Part shown: positions 54,461-62,120 of the stretch, in pieces
Layout: every line of letters begins with the position of its first letter
How positions within the stretch are numbered: position 1 is the first letter of the stretch
Assembly (NCBI GenBank): GCA_036498205.1
Contig: DASXIC010000039.1
Coordinates: 1-64,000 of the forward strand
Reading direction: 5' to 3'
Length of the DNA stretch: 64,000 nucleotides
Source of the DNA: AV69 sp036498205
GTDB taxonomy: Bacteria; Verrucomicrobiota; Verrucomicrobiia; Chthoniobacterales; UBA10450
Notes under the pieces: generated by a model
What the model was told of the DNA's origin: nothing
Seen by the model: the letters and a program-made list of their open reading frames with translations, nothing else
Databases searched by the model: none
Program-made: the position numbers and the translations under genes

Positions 54461-56238
54461 CGTCGCTCGATCGCGCCAGCCGCTTTTTCCAAAACAACCG
54501 CCGCCAAACTTTGCGTGGCCGCATCCAGCGCGGCATTCGCGCGTTGTAGACGTTGCAAATTTTTGCTCGTAACGGCCTCCTGGACTTCCTGAGTCGCCTG
54601 TTTTATCGCTTCGCGCTCCGGCTCCGTAATCCCTCCGGCAGCCAGGTCGAGAGCTGCGTCGATTGCCGCGAGCATCTCTTCCGATTTTATTTTCGCTTCT
54701 GTCCACGCCCGCTCGTTCATGTCGTCGAACGCGTGATCGAGCGAATCAGCCAGCATTTTCTCCACTGCTTCATCAGAGACGTCGACCGCACTTGTTATAT
54801 CGAGCTTTCTCTCCGCCCCGGTTTTGGTGTCGCGAGTGAGAACATGCAGGATGCCGTTAGCGTCAATTTCAAACTGGACACCGACCCGCGGAATTCCCTT
54901 GGGCGCAGGCTCGAACTCGATTTCGAACTGGCCGAGAGGCCAATTATCCCGCGCCATTTCACGCTCTCCCTGCAGGATGTTAATAGACATCGCGCGCTGA
55001 TTGTTAACGGCGGTGGTAAACATCTCACCGGCTTTGATTGGAATTGTTGAGTTGCGCGGAATGATCACGTTCATCAGCCCGCCAAACGTTTCGATCCCGA
55101 GGGAAAGCGGTGTGACGTCGAGCAGGACGACATCACGAACCGCGCCCGACAGCATTCCCGCCTGGATGGTGGCACCAATAGCAATTGCTTCCTCGGGATT
55201 CTGCGAAAGATTCGGTTCGCGGACGAAGATTTCGTGAGCAAACGCGCGCACCAACGGCATCTTCGTCGCGCCGCCCACGAGGATAACCTCATCGAGTTGC
55301 TCGGGTTTCAACCTGGCATCGGCAAGCGCGCGAGCGCAATGCCATCGTGTCCTTTCGATGATCGGACGCGCGATTTCTTCGAGCTCCGGTCGAGACAATG
55401 CAATCTCCAGATTTTTTCCACTAACGAACGGCAGCGAAATTGTCGTGTTCTCCTCGACTGACAGGCGATGCTTCGCTTCAATCACCGTTTCGCGAAGACG
55501 CGCAATATCGCCAGAATCGATCGAACCGTCCGATCTCCCCAGGAGACGCTCAACAAGCGCAGTATCTATGTCGTCCCCGCCGAGACGCGTATTGCCGTTT
55601 GTCGCCAGCACCTCGAAGAGCCCGTCGTTTAACTCCAGAATCGAAATATCGAAGGTCCCGCCTCCCAGGTCGTAGACAGCGAACTTCGATTTGCTCTTCG
55701 CCTGGTTAAGACCATAAGACAGCGCCGCCGCCGTCGGTTCGTTAACAATTCGTTCCACCGTGAAGCCGGCAAGTTCGCCCGCACGTTTTGTCGCAGTGCG
55801 CTGCGCATCGTTAAAATAGGCTGGCACAGTGATGACTGCTCGACCAACTCGACGACCAAGCATCTTTTCCGCATTCGATTTCAGTTTCCTTATAATCAGC
55901 GCGGAAATTTCCTCCGGCGAAAATTCTTGTTCGCGAATGCGAACTCTTGCCCACCCATTTTCCCCGGCTACCACGTTGTAGCCCACTTTTTCGTCAGCGA
56001 CCTGTTCGATTCGAACGCCCATCAGCCGTTTGACTGAGTAGATCGTGTGACGCGGCGCTACCACTCTGGCATGCACGGCCCCGCGGCCCACAATCGGCTC
56101 GCCCATTTCGGGAAAATGGACGACCGAGGGCGTCAGACGCTGCCCGTTTTCATCGGCCAGCAGAATCGGAAAGCCCGATTCCATGACGCCGATCAAAGAA
56201 TTGGTCGTACCAAGATCGATGCCGACGATGTCGCTCAT
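54457..56238 (-). CDS. Hsp70/DnaK family chaperone
   Basis: 593 residues. The nucleotide-binding domain is complete: IVGIDLGTTNSLIGVM, VITVPAYFNDAQRTATKRAG, FAVYDLGGGTFDISILEL and VILVGGATKMPLVRAF. The substrate-binding beta domain has DVTPLSLGIETFGGLM, IPRNSTIPIKAGEMF and EMARDNWPLGQF. The lid is short and the usual acidic tail of DnaK (about 640 residues) is missing, which resembles HscA or Hsp70 paralogues of verrucomicrobial genomes. No dnaJ or grpE is next to it. It is convergent with the TPR protein. Confidence 0.9.
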   Translation of the reverse strand: MSDIVGIDLGTTNSLIGVMESGFPILLADENGQRLTPSVVHFPEMGEPIVGRGAVHARVVAPRHTIYSVKRLMGVRIEQVADEKVGYNVVAGENGWARVRIREQEFSPEEISALIIRKLKSNAEKMLGRRVGRAVITVPAYFNDAQRTATKRAGELAGFTVERIVNEPTAAALSYGLNQAKSKSKFAVYDLGGGTFDISILELNDGLFEVLATNGNTRLGGDDIDTALVERLLGRSDGSIDSGDIARLRETVIEAKHRLSVEENTTISLPFVSGKNLEIALSRPELEEIARPIIERTRWHCARALADARLKPEQLDEVILVGGATKMPLVRAFAHEIFVREPNLSQNPEEAIAIGATIQAGMLSGAVRDVVLLDVTPLSLGIETFGGLMNVIIPRNSTIPIKAGEMFTTAVNNQRAMSINILQGEREMARDNWPLGQFEIEFEPAPKGIPRVGVQFEIDANGILHVLTRDTKTGAERKLDITSAVDVSDEAVEKMLADSLDHAFDDMNERAWTEAKIKSEEMLAAIDAALDLAAGGITEPEREAIKQATQEVQEAVTSKNLQRLQRANAALDAATQSLAAVVLEKAAGAIERR

Positions 56239-56306
56239 TGATTACTTTACCGGTAACATCTGATCGCCGGCAATTCCGGAATCGGATTGCGTCCAGCAGG
56301 TCAATT

Positions 56307-57137
56307 TTACCCGCAAGATTTCGTCACATGAGTGCGATTGGTCTCTTCGATTGCAGCCGTCCAATGGTCGACGTCTTTTTCGGTCATGGTCGTCCTCGGT
56401 TCTAGCCGCGCGTCGCGATAGCCAAGTTCCGTAATGTCCGGCAGAAATTGGGCGCGCGACAAAAATGTGCCGCGGCAGACCCGATCGCTAAAAGGGGTCT
56501 CTTGCTCCCGAGCCATCAATTCTGCGAGCTCCCGCCAAAGTTCCAGCGGGACGCGCTGGCGCTCCGACGGATAGATATAGCCGAACAAAACCAGAAAACT
56601 GAGCAGGACACGCCAATCCCTTCCAAAACGCTTCCGCAAGTGCGGCCAATCCAACGTCTCGCCACAGCTCCGAATCAAATGCGCGATATCCGCGCCGTCG
56701 TAGCGTTCGCGCTCCTGGATAAATGCCTTCATCCAGATAATTTCTTCCGGCGCCATTACGTTTACCTGCCGATCAAGAAATTCGCTTTCCTGGGAGCGCG
56801 CGAACCAGGAATCATCCACCACCCCCAGACCATTGCCAGTAGCGTAAATCAGATCGACGTAGTTCTCGCCGCGATACACCTTGGCCAGCCAGTGAGGAAA
56901 TGTCCTTTCGGCCAGATAGCCGTTCTTTTCAAATACCGTTAGCCCGCGTTCCAGATCAGTTTGTTGGATGAAGAGGTCGACATCCTTGGTATGGCGGGCA
57001 AGCCCCGTGTAAACACAGAGAGCGTAAGCTCCGCCAAGCAAAAACCGGATGCCATTTTCATCGAGCAATCGCATCGCGTCGCTGTAAAACGCCGCACATT
57101 CCGAATCCAAGCCCTGCGCGTTTTCGTCGCTCTCCAC
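56307..57137 (-). CDS. Nucleotidyltransferase-fold protein
   Basis: 276 residues if the GTG at 57135-57137 is used (then ESDENAQGLDSECAAFYSDA). The frame extends to 57251 but would overlap the divergent phosphoesterase gene, and that part looks non-coding. IRFLLGGAYALCVYTGLARH followed by TKDVDLFIQQTD gives the GG/D-x-D pattern of a minimal nucleotidyltransferase (hypothetical MNT/DUF-type). YRGENYVDLIYATGNGLGVV and the helical C-terminal half fit the same. It may act on nucleotides or as part of a small addiction module, but no partner of that kind is nearby. Confidence 0.65.
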   Translation of the reverse strand: MESDENAQGLDSECAAFYSDAMRLLDENGIRFLLGGAYALCVYTGLARHTKDVDLFIQQTDLERGLTVFEKNGYLAERTFPHWLAKVYRGENYVDLIYATGNGLGVVDDSWFARSQESEFLDRQVNVMAPEEIIWMKAFIQERERYDGADIAHLIRSCGETLDWPHLRKRFGRDWRVLLSFLVLFGYIYPSERQRVPLELWRELAELMAREQETPFSDRVCRGTFLSRAQFLPDITELGYRDARLEPRTTMTEKDVDHWTAAIEETNRTHVTKSCG

Positions 57138-57225
57138 GGTAATGATACGTGCCTGCGATAGGAGACGAGCGCATGGTTTGGATGCAGAAACGTCCGCAGG
57201 CCGCCGCGCTTTCGTTTCGTAATCG

Positions 57226-57948
57226 ATGGGCAAGCTCCGGGTCGCCGCCACCGCGGATATTCATTATGGAAAGCACTCCCGCGGGTCGATGCACGACGCT
57301 TTCGCCGAAATCTCACGCGCGGCCGATGTGCTATTGCTCTGTGGAGATTTGACCGACTATGGACTGGCGGAGGAAGCAGAGGAACTTGCTGCGGATTTGC
57401 GCTCCGGGTTGCGTATTCCGGCAATGGCCGTCCTCGGAAATCACGACCTCGAATCGGGCGAAGGTGAACTCATCGAAAAAGTGTTAGATCAGGCCGGCGT
57501 TGTTTTGCTCGATGGCGCCGCCCATGAAATCAGCGGTGTTGGCTTCGCAGGCGTCTGTGGCTTCGGCGGTGGATTCGGCCGGCGAATGTTGAATGCCTGG
57601 GGCGAACCACTGATCAAGCAGTTCGTTCAGGAAGCAATCGACCATGCCGTGAGGCTCGAGCAGGCTCTCTCGAAATTGCAAACCGAGAAAAAGATCGCTG
57701 TCCTGCATTACTCGCCAATTCGCGCCACCGTGCAGGGGGAAGATCCCGAAATCTTTGCTTTTCTTGGGTCGAGTCGCCTCGAAGAACCAATAAATCGATT
57801 TCGTGTTAACGCCGTTTTTCACGGCCATGCCCACAACGGAACTGCCGATGGGACCACTGCTACCGGCATTCCGGTCTACAACGTCTCGGCTCCATTGTTG
57901 AGGAAATCAGCGAAGGATCATTCGCCTTTTCGAATCGTTGAATTTTGA
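57226..57948 (+). CDS. Calcineurin-like metallophosphoesterase
   Basis: 240 residues. The five motifs are present: ATADIHYG (D-x-H), LLCGDLTDYG (GDxxD), VLGNHDLESG (GNHD), LHYSPIRA (H) and VFHGHAHNG (GHxH). This fits a binuclear-metal phosphodiesterase or phosphatase; the family includes nucleotide, lipid and cyclic-nucleotide enzymes. The substrate cannot be chosen. The gene overlaps the convergent 2H-phosphoesterase gene by 31 bases, and the two enzyme types share phosphodiester chemistry. Confidence 0.9.
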   Translation: MGKLRVAATADIHYGKHSRGSMHDAFAEISRAADVLLLCGDLTDYGLAEEAEELAADLRSGLRIPAMAVLGNHDLESGEGELIEKVLDQAGVVLLDGAAHEISGVGFAGVCGFGGGFGRRMLNAWGEPLIKQFVQEAIDHAVRLEQALSKLQTEKKIAVLHYSPIRATVQGEDPEIFAFLGSSRLEEPINRFRVNAVFHGHAHNGTADGTTATGIPVYNVSAPLLRKSAKDHSPFRIVEF

Positions 57949-58451
57949 CGCGCGAGCAGTTTCCATTCGCGTACGTCGCTTGCTGTTTCCGTGGGGGATT
58001 TACATAGCATTGCGCAGATTGTATCGAACCGGACTTCCCGGAACGGTAATTGAATCGTTTGAATCAGGGCACGCCTGGTTTCTGCCGGGATTTTTTGATA
58101 AAGTAAGCTTAGGTGCGGGTTCACGAGATATGGCTGATCCGCTCCCGACAATTCCCGAATTCTGTCGGCCAAACGCTGCAGCGAGCTGTTCCTTTCAAAC
58201 TGGACGAACAATGTCTTTGTGAATTCGTCGCTCTCCCCGATTCCACGTGAATCCAGGTTAATTCGAGGTGATTCCAAGCTGCATAAGACCTCGTTTGGCG
58301 ATCGTCTGTTAACCTGTTCTGGAAAAACGGTCAGGTGCGGCTCGAATTCCGCCGCTCCGAATCGCACAGACAGCTGCCGAATCGTGCGCTGAAAGAACTC
58401 TCGCGCCGGTTCCGCTGGAATGAGCCAATAGACTACGAGGCGCGCGCCCAT
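57918..58451 (-). CDS. 2H phosphoesterase (CPDase-like)
   Basis: 177 residues. The two active-site motifs are EPHLTVFPEQV near residue 38 and NPHLSLLYQKI near 113, with an HxSx second motif as in plant/yeast CPDase and the mlr3352-like group rather than LigT. The start MGARLVVYWLIPAEP is typical. Likely acts on ADP-ribose cyclic phosphates, tRNA-splicing products or other 2',3'-cyclic nucleotides. It is convergent and overlapping with the metallophosphoesterase. Confidence 0.75.
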   Translation of the reverse strand: MGARLVVYWLIPAEPAREFFQRTIRQLSVRFGAAEFEPHLTVFPEQVNRRSPNEVLCSLESPRINLDSRGIGESDEFTKTLFVQFERNSSLQRLADRIRELSGADQPYLVNPHLSLLYQKIPAETRRALIQTIQLPFREVRFDTICAMLCKSPTETASDVREWKLLARQNSTIRKGE

Positions 58452-58513
58452 TTAAAAACCTTCACAGAGAATAGCGGTGTGCAAGGCCGGCAAATTGCAG
58501 CTAACATGCACCG

Positions 58514-58876
58514 ATGCCAACCAATGTTCTTGGCACCGAATTGCAATCGTGCTGCCGTGATCCGCTGACCGGATTTTATCGGGATGGATTTTGCAAGACC
58601 GGTCCCGGCGATACCGGTCTGCACACGGTTTGCGCGCAAATGACCCGCGAGTTCCTCGACTTCTCCGTCCTGCAAGGCAACGATCTTGTAACTCCCCATC
58701 CGGAGTGGGAGTTTCCGGGACTGGAGCCGGGAGACAAATGGTGCGTCTGCGTAACCCGCTGGAAAGAGGCGCTCGACCGCGGGGTCGCACCGCCGGTCGA
58801 TCTCGAAGCCACCCATGCCTCTGCCCTCGAGTTTGTCACCCGGGAGGAACTCGAGGCGCACGCGCTCAAAAGCTGA
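58514..58876 (+). CDS. DUF2237 family protein
   Basis: 120 residues. The family landmarks LQSCCRDPLTGFYRDGFCKT, GDTGLHTVCAQMTREFLDFS and GNDLVTPHPEWEFPGLEPGD, then KWCVCVTRWKEA are strong. Four conserved Cys residues suggest a metal or redox site, but the function is unknown. The 3' part overlaps an in-frame extension of the next gene that was rejected; from the TTG at 58935 the gap is 58 bases. Confidence 0.88.
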   Translation: MPTNVLGTELQSCCRDPLTGFYRDGFCKTGPGDTGLHTVCAQMTREFLDFSVLQGNDLVTPHPEWEFPGLEPGDKWCVCVTRWKEALDRGVAPPVDLEATHASALEFVTREELEAHALKS

Positions 58877-58934
58877 GCCAGCAGCTCCATTCGCACTTGG
58901 AATCGCCACTGTTTCCGACAACGGTTACCGCCTC

Positions 58935-60227
58935 TTGAGCCTGCCCTTCAGCCTTTTCCTCGCCCTTCGTTACTTAAAACCGAAGCGGACATTTCTCTCC
59001 ATCATAACCCTGATCTCGGTTCTCGGGGTGACGCTGGGAGTGACCGTTCTCATTCTAGTCATTTCGGTCATGACCGGATTCGATCGCGAACTGCGGCAGA
59101 AAGTGATTGATTTCGACGCGCACATTTTAGTGACGAGCGAAGACGTGCTGACCAACTGGCGGGAGCTGGATCAAAAGATTCGCACGACGCCTGGAGTAGT
59201 GGCAACAGCTCCCTACATCCAAGGACCGGTAATTGTGGAATATCAAAACCGGCGGCTTGCCCCGATGATTCGCGGGATTGATCCGGAGCAAGAGGAGAAA
59301 GTGATCCCCCTCCGCAAATTCATTAAACGCGGCACACTCGATTTGAGCGGCGACACCACAGTGCTCGGAGTCGAGCTCGCCCGTAAATTAAACGTGCACG
59401 TCGGAGATAAGGTAACGGTTTATTCGCCGGGGAACCTTGGACAAATCCTGGATGGAATAAAAAAGCTGGAGAATGCAAAAGGAGACGAAGAAAAAAAGGC
59501 GATCGATCAATTGCGAGAGGTGGTTCTGCCAAAGGATCTGACGGTTACCGGGATTTACGAGACCGGGCATTACGTCCATGATTCCGAGTTTTTACTCGTT
59601 CCCATTTTTATCGGACAGGAGCTTTATGGATTGGGCGACGCCCTTCATGGCATCACGGTAAAAACGATTGACCCTTATGGTGCCGAACGAGTCAAAGAAA
59701 CGATTGAAGGTTATCTTTCTGTTCCGCAGTACGCTCAGACCTGGATCGATATGAATCGCCAGATCTTCGAAGCAATCCGGCTTGAACGGAATGTCATGTT
59801 CTTTCTGCTCTCTTTCATCATCGTTGTCGCCGCATTCGGAATCATGAGCACACTGATTACCGTGACTGTGCAAAAGCGGCACGAAATTGGAATCATGAAA
59901 GCGCTCGGCGCCAACATCGCCCAAATCGTCTGGGTATTTCTTGGGCAGGGAATGATTGTCGGCTTCTTTGGGACACTAACCGGCTTTGCACTCGGAATGA
60001 CTTTGATTCGCTATCGCAACGAATTCAGCCATTGGCTCGGGTCCACTTTGCACATCGAAATTTTCCCACGCGAGGTTTACCAGTTCTCGTCGATACCTGC
60101 AGAGATCATTCCTATTGATGTGGCGAAAGTTTGCATTATCGCGTTCTTCGTCTGTTCAGTTTCGGCTTTGATTCCGGCATATTTCGCAGCCCGGCTCGAT
60201 CCGGTAAAAGCGCTTCGCTTCGAATAA
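58935..60227 (+). CDS. LolC/LolE-like ABC permease (FtsX domain)
   Basis: 430 residues from a TTG at 58935 (LLSLPFSLFLALRYLKPKRT), close to the family length of about 410. The upstream ATG at 58815 lies within DUF2237. First helix ITLISVLGVTLGVTVLILVI, large periplasmic domain (about 50-280), then three helices with EIGIMKALGANIAQIVWVFL and a C-terminal ALIPAYFAARLDPVKALRFE, all typical. LolCDE moves lipoproteins from the inner membrane. No lolD follows in this window, so the ATPase must be elsewhere. Confidence 0.85.
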   Translation: MSLPFSLFLALRYLKPKRTFLSIITLISVLGVTLGVTVLILVISVMTGFDRELRQKVIDFDAHILVTSEDVLTNWRELDQKIRTTPGVVATAPYIQGPVIVEYQNRRLAPMIRGIDPEQEEKVIPLRKFIKRGTLDLSGDTTVLGVELARKLNVHVGDKVTVYSPGNLGQILDGIKKLENAKGDEEKKAIDQLREVVLPKDLTVTGIYETGHYVHDSEFLLVPIFIGQELYGLGDALHGITVKTIDPYGAERVKETIEGYLSVPQYAQTWIDMNRQIFEAIRLERNVMFFLLSFIIVVAAFGIMSTLITVTVQKRHEIGIMKALGANIAQIVWVFLGQGMIVGFFGTLTGFALGMTLIRYRNEFSHWLGSTLHIEIFPREVYQFSSIPAEIIPIDVAKVCIIAFFVCSVSALIPAYFAARLDPVKALRFE

Positions 60228-60279
60228 GCTTACCCGTAGGGGGTCACGGGCATCCCCCCGCACCACCCGCCAAAACAAG

Positions 60280-60311
60280 AAAGGCGGCGGCCACCCGCGA
60301 CCACCGCCTTT
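60280..60311. terminator. Bidirectional terminator-like hairpin
   Basis: AAAGGCGG (60280-60287) pairs with CCGCCTTT (60304-60311) over a 16-base loop. On the minus strand the next bases are CTTGTTTTGG, a T-rich stretch, which suits the Spy-like gene that ends 22 bases away at 60333. It may also end lolC transcription on plus. Confidence 0.65.
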
Positions 60312-60332
60312 CCGTCTCTGCAGACAACGCGA

Positions 60333-60701
60333 TTATTTTGTCTTCGCGTCGTGCAATTCTTTTCTGGCGTTCATCATGTCCTGATGCGCCTTAACGATAG
60401 CATCCAGTTTCGTCTGCTGGTCTGGGGTGAGCAGCGGCCGGATCTGGGCGATCGCGTTGTCGATCACCGCCTTAGCCTTTGTCATGGCGTCCTGATGGAT
60501 TGCCTGCAACTGCGGTTTGGCTTGATCGATAATTGGCTGAATCTTTGCGTTTTCCGCATCAGTCAGATTGAGCGAACTGCTCAGCTCCTGGAGCGGGTTA
60601 TGATGCATTCCGCTATGCGGTCCCCCTGGAGGCTGCGCTTGCGCCAAATTCATCGCCCCTAGCATGATCGCCGCGGCTGTTATCAATAATACTCGTTTCA
60701 T
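60333..60701 (-). CDS. Spy/CpxP-like periplasmic protein
   Basis: 122 residues from the ATG at 60699-60701 (MKRVLLITAAAIMLGAMNLA); earlier in-frame starts give no signal peptide. The mature part is helical, with SSSLNLTDAENAKIQPIIDQ and IRPLLTPDQQTKLDAIVKAH, both LTxxQ/E-type repeats as in Spy, CpxP and ZraP. Those proteins hold unfolded proteins or metals in the periplasm. It is divergent from the sigma factor gene; the 160-base gap carries an inverted repeat that could be shared control. Confidence 0.85.
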   Translation of the reverse strand: MKRVLLITAAAIMLGAMNLAQAQPPGGPHSGMHHNPLQELSSSLNLTDAENAKIQPIIDQAKPQLQAIHQDAMTKAKAVIDNAIAQIRPLLTPDQQTKLDAIVKAHQDMMNARKELHDAKTK

Positions 60702-60773
60702 AGTTTGTTTTGCTGTATTTCCCTTGCGGCGCCTGATCGCGCCCTTGCTATCGATGACCGCGGTTTCCGCCTG

Positions 60774-60810
60774 CCGGTTACAACAAATTTTACGCTTAAT
60801 TTGTAACCGG
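60774..60810. promoter_or_regulatory. Inverted repeat between Spy-like and sigma genes
   Basis: CCGGTTACAA at 60774-60783 and TTGTAACCGG at 60801-60810 are perfect complements, 17 bases apart. It lies 73 bases from the Spy-like start and 50 bases before the sigma start. The symmetrical arms suit an operator for a dimeric regulator; a hairpin in RNA is also possible. Confidence 0.5.
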
Positions 60811-60860
60811 AACGGCTTGCTTCCGGTCACCAGCTCTGGTGTGGATACGATCCTGTACAC

Positions 60861-61430
60861 ATGGATGACGATGAGCACGCTCGCGCATTGGTCGATCGCG
60901 CGCGTGGCCACGATAATGCCGCCGCCCGTGAACTCATCCAGCAGCTCTATCCGCTGGTGGCAAAAATTGTTCGCGGGTACCGATCACGCCGGACCGCGGA
61001 AGAGGATTTGTGCCAAATGATTTTCGTAAAAGTGTTTCAAAATCTCCATCAATATTCTGGGAACGTCCCAATTTCGCATTGGGTCTCCCGCATCGCGGTC
61101 AATACCTGTCGCAATGCCCTCGCCGCCGAAAAAGCCCGACCGGAATTACGTCACGCTGATCTCAGCGAGGATCAGGTCGCTTTGGTGGAGAATCTCGCCA
61201 ACACCTCGGATGAACTTTCGCCCGACCGCAAAGTTGCGGCGAGAGAACTGGTTGAAAAACTGCTCGATATGCTAAAACCAGTAGAGCGTCTCCTGATCGA
61301 CATGCTTTATTTGCAAGAACGTAGTATCGCTGAAGTGCAAAAACTGACGGGTTGGTCGGCAGCAAAAATTAAAGTAACCGCCTTTCGTGCCCGGCAGAAA
61401 TTGCGTAAACAGGTCGGGTCTCTCCTATGA
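60861..61430 (+). CDS. ECF-type sigma-70 family factor
   Basis: 189 residues. Region 2 (YPLVAKIVRGYRSRRTAEED, then LCQMIFVKVFQNLHQYSGNV) binds core polymerase and the -10 element; region 4 (PVERLLIDMLYLQERSIAEV, VTAFRARQKLRKQVGSLL) binds the -35. It lacks regions 1 and 3, so it is of the extracytoplasmic class. The stop overlaps the small membrane protein gene by ATGA, the usual sigma/anti-sigma layout. The third gene is an LTxxQ protein, resembling cnrH-cnrY-cnrX in content. Confidence 0.92.
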   Translation: MDDDEHARALVDRARGHDNAAARELIQQLYPLVAKIVRGYRSRRTAEEDLCQMIFVKVFQNLHQYSGNVPISHWVSRIAVNTCRNALAAEKARPELRHADLSEDQVALVENLANTSDELSPDRKVAARELVEKLLDMLKPVERLLIDMLYLQERSIAEVQKLTGWSAAKIKVTAFRARQKLRKQVGSLL

Positions 61431-61723
61431 AGAATCACGACGACATTCTCCCACGTTTGTTCCGCGCCGCGGCCACGTCCAGGATGGATGATCCGCAGAT
61501 GCCCTTCGGCTTCGATACGCGGGTGCTGGCCCTCGCCCGTGAGGGACACTCGAACGGTTCGGCCATCATTGCTTCTCTTGCCCGCGCTGCCGCAATGATA
61601 GCCCTTGTCGTAATCGCGATTGCCACGGCCGGTCTTTATCGCGCCTCAGAGTCGAGTAGCGAGCTGCCGAATGGATACATTATCGCAGATAACGCCATCC
61701 AATCCGGCCTTGGCGATGAATAG
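61427..61723 (+). CDS. Small membrane protein, probable anti-sigma factor
   Basis: 98 residues. A cytoplasmic part (NHDDILPRLFRAAATSRMDD, about 1-45) with the charged helix MPFGFDTRVLALAREG, one membrane helix (AAAMIALVVIAIATAGLYRA) and a short outside tail. Size and layout match CnrY/YlaD-type small anti-sigma factors, which lack the zinc motif. It is coupled to the sigma gene by ATGA and overlaps the next start by eight bases. The identification is from position and topology; no sequence family was recognised. Confidence 0.65.
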   Translation: MKNHDDILPRLFRAAATSRMDDPQMPFGFDTRVLALAREGHSNGSAIIASLARAAAMIALVVIAIATAGLYRASESSSELPNGYIIADNAIQSGLGDE

Positions 61724-62117
61724 CTCGTTGCGATGGAAAGTTGTCCTCGCGTTCGTTCTGGTATTTCTGGCCGGAATCGCCTGCGGTTTTTTTGGCGCCG
61801 CCCGCGGCGGATTGGGACTTATGTATCGACCACATTCTGGTTCCATTGCAGAGCACATGCGGAAGCGCTTGGAAACGGCGCTGAACCTTACCCCGGAGCA
61901 GGTTCGCCAAATTTCCCCCATTATCGAGTCAGCTAGTGCGCAACTGGAAGCGAAACGCGAACAGACGGGTCGGGAAGTCCGCCAAATTTTCGAGCAGGCA
62001 CATAGCGAAATCGAACCGTTTTTGACGGCAGAACAACGAGCAAAACTGGAAAAGATGGAACAGAGGCACCGCCGTATGCCGCGTCGGCATGGCTTGATGC
62101 CGCCCCCGCCGCCGTAG
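61716..62117 (+). CDS. CnrX/ZraP-like membrane-tethered LTxxQ periplasmic protein
   Basis: 133 residues from the ATG at 61716; an earlier frame from 61620 overlaps the small membrane protein. N-terminal membrane helix VVLAFVLVFLAGIACGFFGA, then helices with the repeats LNLTPEQVRQISPIIESASA and IEPFLTAEQRAKLEKMEQRH, followed by a His/Arg/Met-rich tail (RHRRMPRRHG, LMPPPPP). Such proteins sense metals or damage outside the inner membrane and pass the signal to the anti-sigma factor. Genes before and after fit a three-gene module. Confidence 0.8.
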   Translation: MNSSLRWKVVLAFVLVFLAGIACGFFGAARGGLGLMYRPHSGSIAEHMRKRLETALNLTPEQVRQISPIIESASAQLEAKREQTGREVRQIFEQAHSEIEPFLTAEQRAKLEKMEQRHRRMPRRHGLMPPPPP

Positions 62118-62120
62118 CGG

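Noticed and set aside
56307..57137. A toxin-antitoxin pair made of the nucleotidyltransferase-like gene and a partner
   Set aside because: No HEPN or antitoxin-type gene is adjacent; the neighbours are a chaperone and a phosphoesterase.
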